DNA of 64,000 bases from Owenia fusiformis (Eukaryota > Annelida > Polychaeta > Sabellida > Oweniidae), in NCBI GenBank assembly GCA_903813345.2, contig CAIIXF020000003.1:10616931-10680930 (forward strand), written 5' to 3'. The notes under the pieces are model-generated. The model was given only the letters and a program-made list of their open reading frames with translations. It did not search any database and had not been told where the DNA came from. Each line of letters begins with the position of its first letter. Position 1 is the stretch's first letter. Made by a program: the position numbers and the translations under genes. Of the stretch, positions 23,680-34,342 are shown one piece after another.

Positions 23680-24470
23680 CTGTATCTAGTGTTGTGTTGT
23701 TACAATTGATAATTTTCTCAAGCCCCATTGACTTAACATGGGATACCAAAATAGTGATTTTTGAGATTTCAAAATGCCATAACTTCCGAACCGGAAGTCG
23801 GATCAAAATCTGGTTTGCAGATTCGGATTCCTTGGACAATTTTACACATATTTCATAACTTATACATTGAATTTCAAGAACTTTTTATTGTGACCTACTT
23901 TTCGGATGCCATATCTCAAAAACGGTAAGAGTGATCAAAAACAACTTGCCTGTAGGGATTAGCTTTTTTCCAAGGAACATGATTAAAAAAACGGAGCAAA
24001 AATATTCAAGGACGACTGAGAAAATTGAAAAAATGACAAAGTACTGGATTTGACCTAGTTCTTGACCTTTGACCTGGTTTAAACCTGATTACACCCAGAT
24101 CTGAACTTGGACCTGAACTGGACCTTGACTTGGACCTGGACCTGGACTTGGACCTGGAAATGGACTGGACTGGTATTTTTTCAATCTTTTCTTCACTTCT
24201 CTTGACTTTCTATAAGGCTATCATCAGATCGATTTTTCTCGAAATTTAAAAATCAGCAATTTCTCGGAAACCGGGCGAACTTGGAAAATGGCGATGATAG
24301 GTCAAATAGACATTATGGATATGCATAAAATGAATGTGGAAATGACTCAATCCGAATAGCAGTTTTAATTTGTGCAGCAAATGTAGACAGACGGACGGAC
24401 CAAACGGACGGACGGACGGACCAACGGACGGACGCCTGGTCGATCCCATAGTCTCACTGTGTGAGCCAAA
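23680..24470 (-). repeat. Diverged reverse copy of the 54-kb repeat module with GGAC microsatellite
   Basis: Read in reverse this resembles 54.1-54.6 kb, including the CCGACTTCCGGTTC segment, TCGATCTGATG and the tract of AGGTCCAAGTCAAGGTC-type units (here as GGACCTGGACTTGG at about 24110-24170). A (GGAC)n microsatellite lies at about 24393-24435. Confidence 0.55.
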
Positions 24471-25186
24471 AACTATGGTTTTATCGCTGATACTGTTAAT
24501 TTGAAAAACGGGTCCATAACATGTAATGATGACAATGAAAATGTTGAAATTAGGTACGCTAATGAAGTGAATTCAGAGCAAAATACCCATCGACCCACTG
24601 GAATACCCACAAATCAAGTTTCATAGCCTTGCCAAAGTCGGTCTATTTTACTTATCTTGATTTCTATTATGACCGCCTTGTACCCAAGAGAAAGCCATGT
24701 GCTTTACCGACCCAATGTTTTTGTCGGTAAAATTTGACAAATCCTACATTGCCTGACTAGGTCTTCGTGCATTTCCATCGCGAATTCAGTTTTGATTTTG
24801 AATCAACATTGAATTGCATGATTTCATTTAGACGAGTATTAATGACTGCTTACATTCAAATGTACATTTAATAACATAATATATTGTAACTCTCAAGAAA
24901 CACTCGATCAGATCATTGAATTTCAAGTCCTAGACGGGTAGTTTGCTTTTTTTATGCAGGTCAACCTGATAACGTTTTGATTGGTCAATCAGCCTGAAGT
25001 CACACGTTGTGTCCATGTCCATATTGTCAATCAATATGGTTTTGCGATACCTTTAGGTAGCCTAGGTATTATGGGAATCTCGGAACCGCTGAATAACTTA
25101 GCATAATATCAGCGATGATACATTGGATTGTACAAGGTGGTAATAATTCAAGATCAGATAAGTAAATAAATACCGACTTGGGCAAG

Positions 25187-25363
25187 GCTACCAGTTTCAG
25201 AGCCATTAACATTCCTTGAAGGTGACAATGAGCAGCCAACAGATGGACCATCCGTAAATCTTGATGATTTTGTCAGCTCAGCTGAACGAGCCACCAGATT
25301 CCTTGAAACAAATGACCATCATTCAAGAATAGTATTATCTATTTACAATTTTTTGAAATCGTG
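25187..25363 (+). CDS. Exon-like segment of unknown gene (possibly a transposase remnant)
   Basis: A clean frame of about 59 codons ends at TG/GTAAGT (donor at 25364). It starts after either CAAG at 25186 or CAG at 25200. It includes FLEGDNEQPTDGPSVN and RATRFLETNDHHSR, then IVLSIYNFLKSW. Upstream in frame there is a TAA at 25167. It cannot be a cassette of the surrounding TRAF7-like gene: with the phase-compatible acceptor, joining to exon 2 creates TGA. The pattern of a FLE-x-T segment followed by SxIVLSIYNFL faintly recalls the hAT transposase core, and the segment lies between inverted arms. That reading is inference; it may equally be an exon of an unrelated nested gene. Confidence 0.35.
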
Positions 25364-26060
25364 GTAAGTGGAATTTTTCCAATTACCAATATAGCATTAT
25401 TATTGTTTTCGGACACTGTGGATTAAAATATTAAAAATACACACATTCGAAATGATTCAATTGAAACCTAGCCAGTCTGTTCAATGAATCCAATCAGAAC
25501 GTCTACTAATCCACATGATACATCATAATTAAATTGCTTTTTTAAAGCTGATATTTCATACCATAACTCCAAAAATATTATAGAACGCATTGTATTTGTA
25601 TTTTACTTCACACAGACATATTTGTGTATGTGAAATAATTATATTACTTGAATTTTTTATTCCCCGTTACAAGGTAAACCTATGGCAAATTATACATACC
25701 TTCTCACAGCTATGAGCAAGATGATAAAACTGGTCGAGTGAACTCGTTTGAGTTATCTATTCTCCGTAAAAATATCAGAGAATGTGTGTTTAGCGTAGCT
25801 TTGGTTTTGTAAATCAATGAAGTATGATATACACGGATGAGTAAATATAGATTATTTTAAACAGAAGTGCAAAATTCTTCCATTGAAAAGTACAGAGGCG
25901 GGTACTCACGAAACATTACATGTGCCTGACTGCATCCACATAGATCGAATAGCCACAGTGTCAGTGTCATTTGATGAATGACCTGTTCAAATTAAAAACA
26001 TTTGCTCTTATTCATTTAATCATTGACTTCACTACTCTCATAATTCAATCAACTAAACAC

Positions 26061-27684
26061 AATTACTTCCTATTTATTTCTGCAAGTCATATAAGATTGT
26101 ATCTTGAAAATATTATACATGAAAACATCGGAATATAGAATTGATATATTCCAATGTATATTTCCTGATGCGTATCTCCCGATCCAAATATTCCTGGGAA
26201 AATGTTTTTTATTCAGTGTAGAAACAGTCAATTTGTTAGAATATCTTGCTAAAGCAAAACTGTCAAAATAGATCCAGTAGACTGTAGAATTTTTCTTAAA
26301 GTCCCCATATAAAGTTTAAACCACTTTGGCTTATATTGTAGTCTTACCCAATGTTATCAAAGTGTGATATGTGAAACTTTTTTTTAAATTTCAAAAAGTG
26401 GCTTTTGATAGACTTTTTGTTCCAAAATTTGTGTATTTATTTAAAACTGACTTTAAGAGGTCACACATATCTTTTAATTAGCCACAATTCATACCAATGC
26501 ATAGCATTCATCCCCCGCATGTTTTTTGCCGAAAAAATTAAGAAAATCGGTTCATAAATAAGCGAGAAATGAACTTATCAGTGCATGAAAATGGTTCCGA
26601 GAAAAATGCATTTCAAAATTTTAGTTCTCATAGAAACCAATGGTACAATGATATCTAAAACATAATATATTTTCCTTTTAACCTGGTTAGACAATCAACA
26701 TTGCTTGATTATTGAAGTCTAGCAAATTGAGAAAAGATTGACATCGTAAAAAAAATTTCAATTTTTTTCAAAAAGTTTTTGCTACCTTAGTGACATCACT
26801 AATGTTTCAAAATATTTTTGATATGCTAAAACATTGAAGTGGCCCATTAAATATGGCATTTTATTATTGAAATAGTGTGTCCTTTGTTCAATCTTTGCAT
26901 TGGCGTTAAAAATATAATCTTTTTTGAAATGCATTAAGAAATATTTGATGATTAAAAAATTTGAATATTTGAGAAATGAAATGCCCACAACTTTTTTTTC
27001 AAAAAAAATTTTCTTTTCAAAGATCTCTAAAATAATGTTTTAAGTCATGACAAATAGTAAATGAATGATAAAAAATATTTTCAAACTTTAGAAGGAGACT
27101 TCAACCAAAATGATGATGGATTTCTCGAAAGTAATGAGAACGCTTAGAAAACAAACCTGAATATACAGGGTGTCCTGAAAACTTCACTTGTGAAACCTCA
27201 CTTGTCATAGGATAAGTTAGTTATGTGATGACCTATGCTGGCTGTACTAATTCTTCAAAACAGAAGAACGTCATTGACGTCATTGATTTGACTCATTTGC
27301 ATACAACCAATCAGCGCGCCGTAAATTCTAGATTTTCTTTACTTTGTGGAAAGGTGAATAGTATCAAAATTAGTCAAAATTCTGATAAAACTAGGGTGAA
27401 TCTGACAGTTGACTGTTTCTCAGCTTCCGATCTTCCATTAATTGACCTGATTAGTTTTTGGGCTTTCTGGGTAAATATATGTTAAGGTGGCCATTTTGGA
27501 ATTTCCGTCCTAAAATCTTGTCTGTAGAGACTTGCTGAGCATTTCAAGTGAACCATTTGACAAATTGATTTGCTGGAAATCAGAAGCACTTGTATCATAA
27601 GCTGCGCCCTCAAAACCTGTGTTTGCAGTTTTAAAAATCCGCCTAATTACAAAAATATGAACGGTTCATGATTAGAGTCGTTCG
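26061..27684. other. Intronic sequence with scattered repeat fragments
   Basis: No exon supported. Near 27,485-27,600 there is a single diverged unit of the 165-bp repeat (GGCCATTTTGGAATTTCC, then AAATCTTGTCTGTAGAGA). ACAGGGTGTCCTGAAAACTT near 27,172 looks like one end of a TA-type element; its partner was not located. The frame at 27225-27485 runs into the repeat unit and is not called. Confidence 0.4.
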
Positions 27685-28045
27685 TATTATTTTTGGGAGT
27701 TTTCAAACCTGGATTTAATTGCTTTTATTAGAAGGGTTCCTCGTTATTAATACTACATGTATATTGTAAGATTTTGACCCAGATTGACACAACAGAAATT
27801 GTCAACACCGGAGAATAGTTATTGCATGGAATTGTATTTAAATCAAATATTATCCATATTTATAAATAAAGATAAATATGTTTCACATTCCTAATCTCTA
27901 CTGGCCAATCTTTTTTTGTTTTGTTTTAGTAGCCGTTGTACTGATGTATTATTAGCTTTGCACATTTTAGACCAGTCAAAATAAATAACTATTTTTGATA
28001 TGTTTAACGTCTTGTTGGTAGATACAAAATAACACATATAAAATT
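27685..28045 (-). repeat. Inverted partner of the repeat at 17184-17573
   Basis: Reverse-complement match to 17184-17573 with substitutions and small gaps. It ends near TAGATACAAAATAACAC, which corresponds to the outer edge of the other copy. Confidence 0.55.
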
Positions 28046-28317
28046 CTAATTTACCAAATTTTTATATTTCGTGGCCTCATTTTAACACTTATTTCCTTTG
28101 GAGTGGCATTAAACCCTGGGCCATGAAACGAGTATTTCAATAAGGGATTCGCACCCGGGTGTGATTGTTAACCACTTGTTCACTGTTGTATAAATTATGA
28201 GTGCAGTTTTGCACAGACCTGGACCCAGGTTTCCAGGATTCGCCTCGCATGCCTTCAACTCTTTCTCGGAAAGTCGCTGAATTTGAAATTATTCTCCATA
28301 TAACATTACTATTTCAG

Positions 28318-28436
28318 AGCACTTGTTGGTCAAATAGGTGACTTAGAAATTTACTGTCGTCATGCCTTGGTATTCTCCCCCACTGAGATGGACTATGTCT
28401 TGGATGAGAGTGGTTGTCCAGAAAAGATTACCCTGA
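28318..28436 (+). CDS. TRAF7-like E3 ligase, exon 2 (linker and first zinc-finger half)
   Basis: Acceptor TATTTCAG ends at 28317 and donor A/GTGAGT follows 28436. Joined to exon 1 in phase 2 it gives Lys128 and then ALVGQIGDLEIYC, and later DESGCPEKITL. The GQIGDL-x-x-YC block directly after the RING, followed by a GCP cysteine, is the arrangement in TRAF7 proteins between RING and zinc fingers. C141 and C161 would be the first two ligands of finger 1, completed by His and Cys in exon 3. The exon ends in phase 1. Without splicing the frame meets TAG within a few codons of the donor, supporting the exon boundary. Confidence 0.82.
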
Positions 28437-28699
28437 GTGAGTTTTAGAATACCCCTATTATCTTGATTTAACAATTTATACATTTGCAAAGAGAAGACTT
28501 AATCTTTTTTTTTCTTTTTTTTTATTTCCTTTTCAACATTTTACATTTTACAATACAGAGTTATAAGTCAGGAGTATTAGAAGAAAAAAAACAACAAAAT
28601 ACAAAAATTTTCACAATAATTTTCTCATTTCTAGTTCGTTTTGAAATAGAAATGCTATATTTGGATGTTCTCCATATTTAAACTTGCTTATGCAGTGTT

Positions 28700-31115
28700 T
28701 TGCGATAACTATTTAGTAGCTTTATAAATAATTTCAGATGTACTTTGTTGTAAAAGCCTATGTTATTGTTAACAGTAGTTATATGTGATAATTTTGTAAA
28801 AAGAAATCGGCAAAAACTCATAAGGACTTTTTTATTGTCGGCCATTTTGAATTTTTCCGTCCTAAAATCTTGTCTGTGAAGTCTTGTCTGCACGTTTTCA
28901 GGTGAACCGTTCGGTGGATCAATTTCAAATTTTCAGGGATGATTCTTAGTATAAAAATCGAGATCTCATTAGTTTTTTGGCATTCTGGGTAAATGTAAAG
29001 GCAGCCATTTTGGATTTTCTGTCCTAAAATCTTGTCTGTAATGTCTTGTCTACATGTACGCGTTTTCAGGTGAACTATTTGGAAGATCAATTTCAAATTT
29101 TTAGGGATGATTCTGAGTATGAAAATCTAGATCTGATTACTTTTTTGGCATTCTGGGTAAATGTCAAGGCAGCCATTTTGGATTTTCTGTCCTAAAATCT
29201 TGTCTGTAACGTAAAGTCTTGTCTACGCATTTCCAGGTGAACCGTTCTGTAGATCAATTTCAAATTTTCAGGGATGATTCTTAGCATGAAAATCTAGATC
29301 TGATTAGTTTTTTGGCATTCTGGATAAATGTCAAGGCAGCCATTTTGGATTTTCCGTTTTAAAATCTTGACTGTAAAGTCTTGTCTACACGTTTTTAGGT
29401 GAACCATTAGGTAGATCAATTTCAAATTTTCAGGGATGATTCTTTGTATGAAAATCTACATCCGATTAGTTTTTTTGCATTCTGCGTAAATGTCAAGGCA
29501 GCCATTTTGGATTTTCTGTCCTAAAATCTTGTCTGTAAAGTCTTGTCTACCCGTTTTCAGGTGAACCGTTTGGTAGATCAATTTCATATTTTCAGGGAAG
29601 ATTCTTAATATAAAAATCTACATCTGATTAGTTTTTTTGCATTCTGCGTAAATGTGAAGGCAGCCATTTTGGATTTTCTGTCCTAAAATCTTGTCTGTAA
29701 AGTCTTGTCATCTACCCGTTTTCAGGTGAATCGTTTGGTAGATCAATTTCATATTTTCAGGGATGATTCTTAGTATGAAAATCTAGAAACAGATTTAAGT
29801 TTTTATGTCCCCACCACATAGTGTGGGGCCATATTGTCGGCCTAGGCGCGTCCGTCCGTCCGTCTGGCTGTCCATCCGTCCGTACGTCCGGCAATTTTCT
29901 CCAAAACCGCTACCAATATCACATTCAAATTTTCAGGGATAACTTATGAGTGCATACAGATGTGGACGAAAAAGTTTCAACTCGATACCTACTTCCTGTC
30001 GGCCATTTTGAAGTCAAATGCTAAAATCCTTGTCTGCAAACTTTAAGAAAATGGCTTCACTGTTGTTTTTAAAACTTTAACATCCTGTTCAGCTCACTTG
30101 ATTCTAGATCTGATTAGGTTTGGACCTGTTAGCCCAGTTATGGCAGCCATTTTGAATGTCTTAAGAAAAGTTAGCGTGCGATAATACTTTGTATCATATT
30201 GAATGGTGTTTTTGAGTTTTTATACTTAGACTATTTAGTAGCTTTATAAATAATTCCAGGTGTACTTAATTGTAAAAGCCTATGTTATTGTTAACAGTAG
30301 TTATATGTGCTAATTTTGTAAAAAGAAATCAGAAAAAACTTATAATCACTTTTTTATTGTCGGCCATTTTGGATTTTTTATTCCTAAAATCTTGTCTGTA
30401 AAGTCTTGTCTATGCGTTTTCAGGTGAACTGTTGGGTAGATCATTTTCAAATTTTGAGGGATGATTCTTAGTATGAAAATCTAGATCTGATTAGTTTTTT
30501 GGCATTCTGGGTAAATGTCAAGGCAGCCATTTTGGATTTTCCGTCTTAAAATCTTGTCTCTAAAGACTTGTCTATGCATTTGCAGGTGAAGCATTTAGTA
30601 GATCAATTTCAAATTTTCAAGGATGATTCTTAGTATGAAAATCTAGATCTTATAAGTTTTTTGGCATTCTGGGTAAATATCAAGGCAGCCATTTTGGATT
30701 TTCCGTCCTAAAATCTTGTCAGTAAAGTCTTGTCTACGCGTTTTCAGGTGAACCATTTGGTAGATCAATTTCAAATTTTCAGGGATGACTCTTAGTATGA
30801 AAACCTAGAAGTGATTAGTTTTTAGGCATTCTGAGCAAATGTCAAGGCAACCAATTTGGATTTTTCCTTCCTAAAATCTTGGCTGTAAAGTCTTGTTTAC
30901 GCGTTTTTTGGTTTACCGTTGACGGATCAATTTCAAATTTTCAGGGATGGTTCTTAGCATGAAAATCTACAGCTGACTAATTTTTTGGGCATTCTTGGTA
31001 AATTTTAAGGTGGCCATTTTGCATTTTACATTCCAAAATTGTAACAGTAAAGTCTTGTCTACTCATTTTCAGTATAACCATTAGACGGGATCACCCATTG
31101 GTGGGGACATATTAT
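28700..31115. repeat. 165-bp tandem repeat arrays within a duplicated block
   Basis: About a dozen units of 160-170 bases share GCCATTTTGGATTTTC, CCTAAAATCTTGTCTGTAAA, TTTCAGGTGAAC, AGATCAATTTC, AAATTTTCAGGGATGATTC and GGCATTCTGGGTAAATGT. A lead-in block (ACTATTTAGTAGCTTTATAA and following) occurs at about 28,708 and 30,225, so an array of about 1.5 kb has itself been duplicated. At 29,803 the sequence TATGTCCCCACCA starts a sub-element with GTCC repeats, and TGGTGGGGACATAT near 31,100 is its inverted counterpart. Confidence 0.8.
29803..30110 (+). repeat. TATGTCCCCACCA repeat with (GTCC)n
   Basis: Starts TATGTCCCCACCACATAGTG, then GCCTAGGCGCGTCCGTCC and a short GTCC microsatellite, then CCTACTTCCTGTCGGCC. 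The same order is found at 44,592-45,860, where a LINE has inserted into it. Confidence 0.65.
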
Positions 31116-31149
31116 ACACATTTGTGTTCTTATATGTCTTTGAAATGAA

Positions 31150-31377
31150 TCATACAGGAAAAAGTTTAGGCCATGTCCCATTCTATTTAAATATAAGTTA
31201 CTAAGTTACTTCCATGCTGCATCATCTGTACTATACAGCCTATTTACCCATGTCAATACAAGAGCTTCCTGACTAACATTTATGTCTGTCATTCTAATTC
31301 CCCCATCTTGATAGTCTTGCCTTAAAATATTTCTTTGAATTTTCTCTGTTCCTTTACCAGATTTTTGCCATATAAAG
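31150..31377 (-). pseudogene. LINE ORF2 fragment (C-terminal half)
   Basis: Minus-strand translation gives FIWQKSGKGTEKIQRNIL, then GGIRMTDINVSQEALVLTW and RLYSTDDAAW. This is the conserved post-thumb region of Tx1/L1 polymerases and matches the YKFIW region of the 19.4-kb LINE. The frame stops being readable at 31378 where a foldback element interrupts it, and resumes near 32090. Confidence 0.75.
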
Positions 31378-31380
31378 GAG

Positions 31381-32085
31381 GAGGGAAATTAGCGCAACAG
31401 ATTTTGGACAGTCATATGTTTGATTTTGACCATTTCCTAGGGATTTAAACAGGTGCAAATGTTAGGCCAATGCATTACCTCCAGGAAAATCACTTCTAGA
31501 GATGATAAAATAATTTCGACTTTGAGACAGGGTAGATGCAAACAACCCACCCACATGTTTTTTCTTAAATGTTTTCCTGATTTTCGACCCCTTCCATCCC
31601 TGCTTTTTTTGTTGTTTTTCTTGCATTAATATGTTGCGTTTTGACACATTGTTAACCACTTCAAAGGAATAAGTGATTCCTCTGTTGGTTTTAAAGATAC
31701 CCATTATGGGTGACCAAACGTAGCTGAAAGCAATGATTTTTCCCTATGGGAAAATAACATGGGAAATATTGTTTTCACCTTTATCTAAAAGGAATCACTT
31801 ATTCCTTTTAAGGGATTAACTATGTGTCAAAACGCAATATATTGATGCAAGAAAAATAAAAAAGCAGGGATGGAAGGGGTCGAAAATCAGGAAAACATTT
31901 CCGAAAAAACATGTGGGTGGGTTGTTTGCATCTACCCTGTCTCAAAGTCGATATTATTTTATCATCTCTAGAAGTGATTTTCCTGGAGGTTATGCATTGG
32001 CCTAACATATGTAATTGTTTAAATCCTCAGAAAATGGCCAAAATCCAACATATGACTGTCTAAAATCTGTTGTGCTAATTTCCCT
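31381..32085. mobile_element. Foldback/MITE, about 705 bp, inserted in the LINE
   Basis: The two halves are long inverted repeats: GAGGGAAATTAGCGCAACAG at the left, and its near complement ending CTAATTTCCCTC at the right. The arms run about 300 bases each, with a short centre near 31,730. It interrupts the LINE coding sequence between the codons for the YK and FIW residues. The open frames at 31462-31704 and 31820-32008 are mirror images of each other in the arms and are not genes. Confidence 0.75.
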
Positions 32086-32185
32086 CATACTTTGTAAATA
32101 AGAGTATTTATTTTTCTCAAAAATTCCTCTGGAGCTTTGAACACTAATAGTAAATGTGTAACCTGTGATGCAATAAGTGATTTAA

Positions 32186-32860
32186 CTAAACATACTTTCT
32201 CAAGAAAGGACAAGTTTCTTTTATCCCAATTTTATCAATATGTGGTGCCCAATTTTCTGATATAGTAGCAGCTGATTTTTGGTTTGAAAAGAATACACCC
32301 AGTATTTTTAAGTGCTCATCTTTTCTGGTTATCCAATTCACATTACATGGTTTGTTATTGTTATCCTTATAGCTCCCCAACCACATTGCTTTCGTTTTCT
32401 CAGTATTTAATCTTAATCCAGATGTTAAGTAAAAATTTTTGCATTTTTAATGAAAACTGTAGTGTCATCAGCATATGATGTTAATTTCATAGCCTTCTCT
32501 GTATTTCTAATTTTTATACCTTCAATTGTAGTCCTGTCTTATTTTGCAAGAAAAAATCTCAGTGGCTAATAAAAATACGAGCGAACTCAATGGGCACCCC
32601 TGCCGTAAACCAGCATTTAATATAAAAGAATTTGTGAAGTGACAATAGTTTGAAACCATTGCTGGAGTGTTCTTATTAAAAACTTTGATCCAGCGCATGA
32701 AATCTTCCCCAAAATTAAGTTTTTTGACAACCTCAAAAATGTATCTTTTAGACAACGAATCATACGCTCGGGAATAATCTAATGCTACCATTAATTCCTC
32801 TAGATTATCATTATTAATATAATTCATGATATCATCAATGAGTCTTAAGATTTAAGAGAG
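32186..32860 (-). pseudogene. LINE reverse transcriptase fragment
   Basis: Two minus-strand pieces, 32522-32827 and 32186-32386. The first has VALDYSRAYDSLSKRYIF and GLRQGCPLSSLVFLLATEIF, the RT palm motifs including RQGCPLS. The second has MWLGSY and LKILGVFFS, the region after the catalytic Asp pair. Frame changes between them (32387-32521) make it inactive. The related but not identical LINE at 17.9-20.6 kb shows the same motif order. Confidence 0.8.
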
Positions 32861-32929
32861 AAGACTTAATCTATCTTGAAACATGATCAGATACTTGTAC
32901 GAAAATCATTTTGGATCTTTTGATTATAG

Positions 32930-33076
32930 GCAAAAGAGAAGAACATGAGAATACATGTATGTATGCCTTAGTGGTATGTCCTTACAACGAATACTCGTGC
33001 GGAAAATTTAGAAAATTACAATTAGAGCATCACTTACAAACCTGCTGCTATGTTCCTTGCCCTTATAGAGATAGAG
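32930..33076 (+). CDS. TRAF7-like E3 ligase, exon 3 (TRAF-type zinc fingers 1-2)
   Basis: Acceptor GATTATAG ends at 32929; donor G/GTGAGT follows 33076. The frame entered in phase 1 restores Ser168 and then reads KREEHENTCMYALVVCP, SCGKFRKLQLEHHLQTC and VPCPYRDR. H173 and C177 complete finger 1. C184, C191, H202 and C206 form finger 2, and C211 opens finger 3. The CPx(n)CG...L-x-x-HL-x-x-C pattern is diagnostic of TRAF-type zinc fingers. In TRAF7 these fingers mediate partner binding next to the RING. The exon exits in phase 1, which matches the next exon. Confidence 0.82.
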
Positions 33077-33109
33077 GTGAGTATCTTGAAGAGATAGAGC
33101 TGAGTACCC

Positions 33110-33295
33110 TAGGACTCAGGAGATATAGAGGTTATTTAATGGGAGATTTTTGATACAGAGTATATCTGAGGGAAATACAATATAATCTATCCGAGGGACG
33201 GTAGGGACCAAGGGTTGATATAGTGTATTTACCGAGGGATATACCCCGTTTCAAAAATCGAGCATTTGATAACTGATTTATCCTATACTTTTTTT
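33110..33295. repeat. GAGGGA-type inverted repeat next to exon 3 donor
   Basis: TTTTTGATACAGAGTATAT near 33,147 and ATACCCCGTTTCAAAAA near 33,240 are imperfect inverses. Several CGAGGGA blocks lie between. It is related to 11,750-11,935. Confidence 0.45.
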
Positions 33296-33392
33296 CATAT
33301 CATACAAATTACAATTTGTTATTCAAACATTAACTAGAACCAGATTTATTCTATACTTAGTAGATTTTGAAAATTAGTAGATAATTATACCA

Positions 33393-34000
33393 TCGAACGA
33401 AGTTCGGAAGGATATAGGGGACACCTCCATCCGTCACTCCGTTTTTACGCATTTTACTATAACTCAAAAAGTAGTGGAGCGATTTTGTTCATATTTGGTA
33501 TGTGAATACTATAAGCATGGCACACTATCTAATGACACTTTTGGTAGAAGGCAGCAAATTAAATAGGACATTAAGACATTAATAAAGCTAGAAATGTAGA
33601 TATTAAAGAAGCACATGGCAGCCATCTTGAAGAATAGCGGCCTTTTCGCGCTATTTTACGATTTTTGCTGTAACTCGAAAAGTAGTGGAGCAATTTTGTT
33701 CATATTTGGTATGTGAATAGTATAAGCATGGCCCACTGTCTAATGAAACTTTTGGTAGATGGTGGCCATTTTGAAAAATGGCCGCTATTTTAATGCATTT
33801 TACTATAACTCGAAAAGTGGTGGAGTGATTTTGTTCATATTTGGTATGTGAATACTATAAGCATGGTTCACTGTCTAATGACACTTTTGGTAGAAAAATG
33901 AAAAATGGCTGCCATTTTTGCTTCATACTTTGTTTGTAAAAATGCCAGCCATGGCTGTTCGATCCAGGGATTTGCTACGCTTTGGCATTGCTGTTGTCTT
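33393..34000 (+). repeat. 150-bp tandem repeat array starting CATCGAACGAAGTTCGG (short copy)
   Basis: Begins with a small hairpin CGAACGAAGTTCG. It then has about three units of AACTCGAAAAGTAGTGGAGC, TTCATATTTGGTATGTGAA, AAGCATGGC and CACTTTTGGTAGAA. It ends near GTTCGAT with GCTACGCTTTGGC. A longer array of the same family lies at 41576-42840. Confidence 0.7.
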
Positions 34001-34342
34001 GTATTTAAAGATGTAAATTTAAGAGCAAAAAAGGCTCCAAAACGTAATAAAATACGTAGTTTGGATGTTCATTTATGTTTGTGGATTATAGTTTATATCA
34101 CAAACACTTATAAATACCTTGAATTTGCAGTAAAAGTGCCCAAAAATTGTTGTTTCGAAAAACTTCATTTTTCCTGTATCGCGCTAGTCACATGACCATT
34201 ACGCGTAGCAGGCAATACCTATAGCATTACAGATTGATTACACTACATATTTCAACATGTTCAATATGGCAATCATCAGCGATTCTGATTTCCGGGTTCT
34301 GAGAAATGGCTAATGCTATAGCACAGCACAGTAGTTGAAATA

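Larger units (their letters stand above)
22740..26060. mobile_element. Possible large inverted-repeat element
   Basis: The segment 22740-22985 and the segment about 25890-26060 are diverged inverted copies; for example TATGTGGATGCAGTCA near 22910 pairs with TGACTGCATCCACATA near 25930. The exact ends and a TSD were not found. Inside are a strong donor-like GAG/GTAAGTG at about 22996, a GGAC-rich repeat (23680-24470) and the exon-like segment at 25187-25363. This might be a degraded DNA transposon. Confidence 0.4.
28506..32856 (-). mobile_element. 5'-truncated Tx1/L1-like LINE insertion with 16-bp TSD, carrying nested repeats
   Basis: AGAGAAGACTTAATCT flanks the insertion at 28490-28505 and 32857-32872. 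The minus-strand poly(A) tail appears as a T run at 28506-28530. The 5' end at 32856 starts inside the reverse-transcriptase domain. RT pieces at 32186-32860 and 31150-31377 belong to it. The rest is occupied by the 165-bp repeat arrays and a foldback element, which inserted later or are part of its tail region. Exon 3 of the TRAF7-like gene begins only 57 bases after the right TSD. Confidence 0.8.

Noticed and set aside
28484-29096. Frames over the 165-bp repeats
   Set aside because: They run across repeat unit boundaries and the T-rich LINE tail.
31462-32008. Two similar frames on the minus strand that look like a duplicated gene
   Set aside because: They are the two arms of a foldback element read on the same strand.
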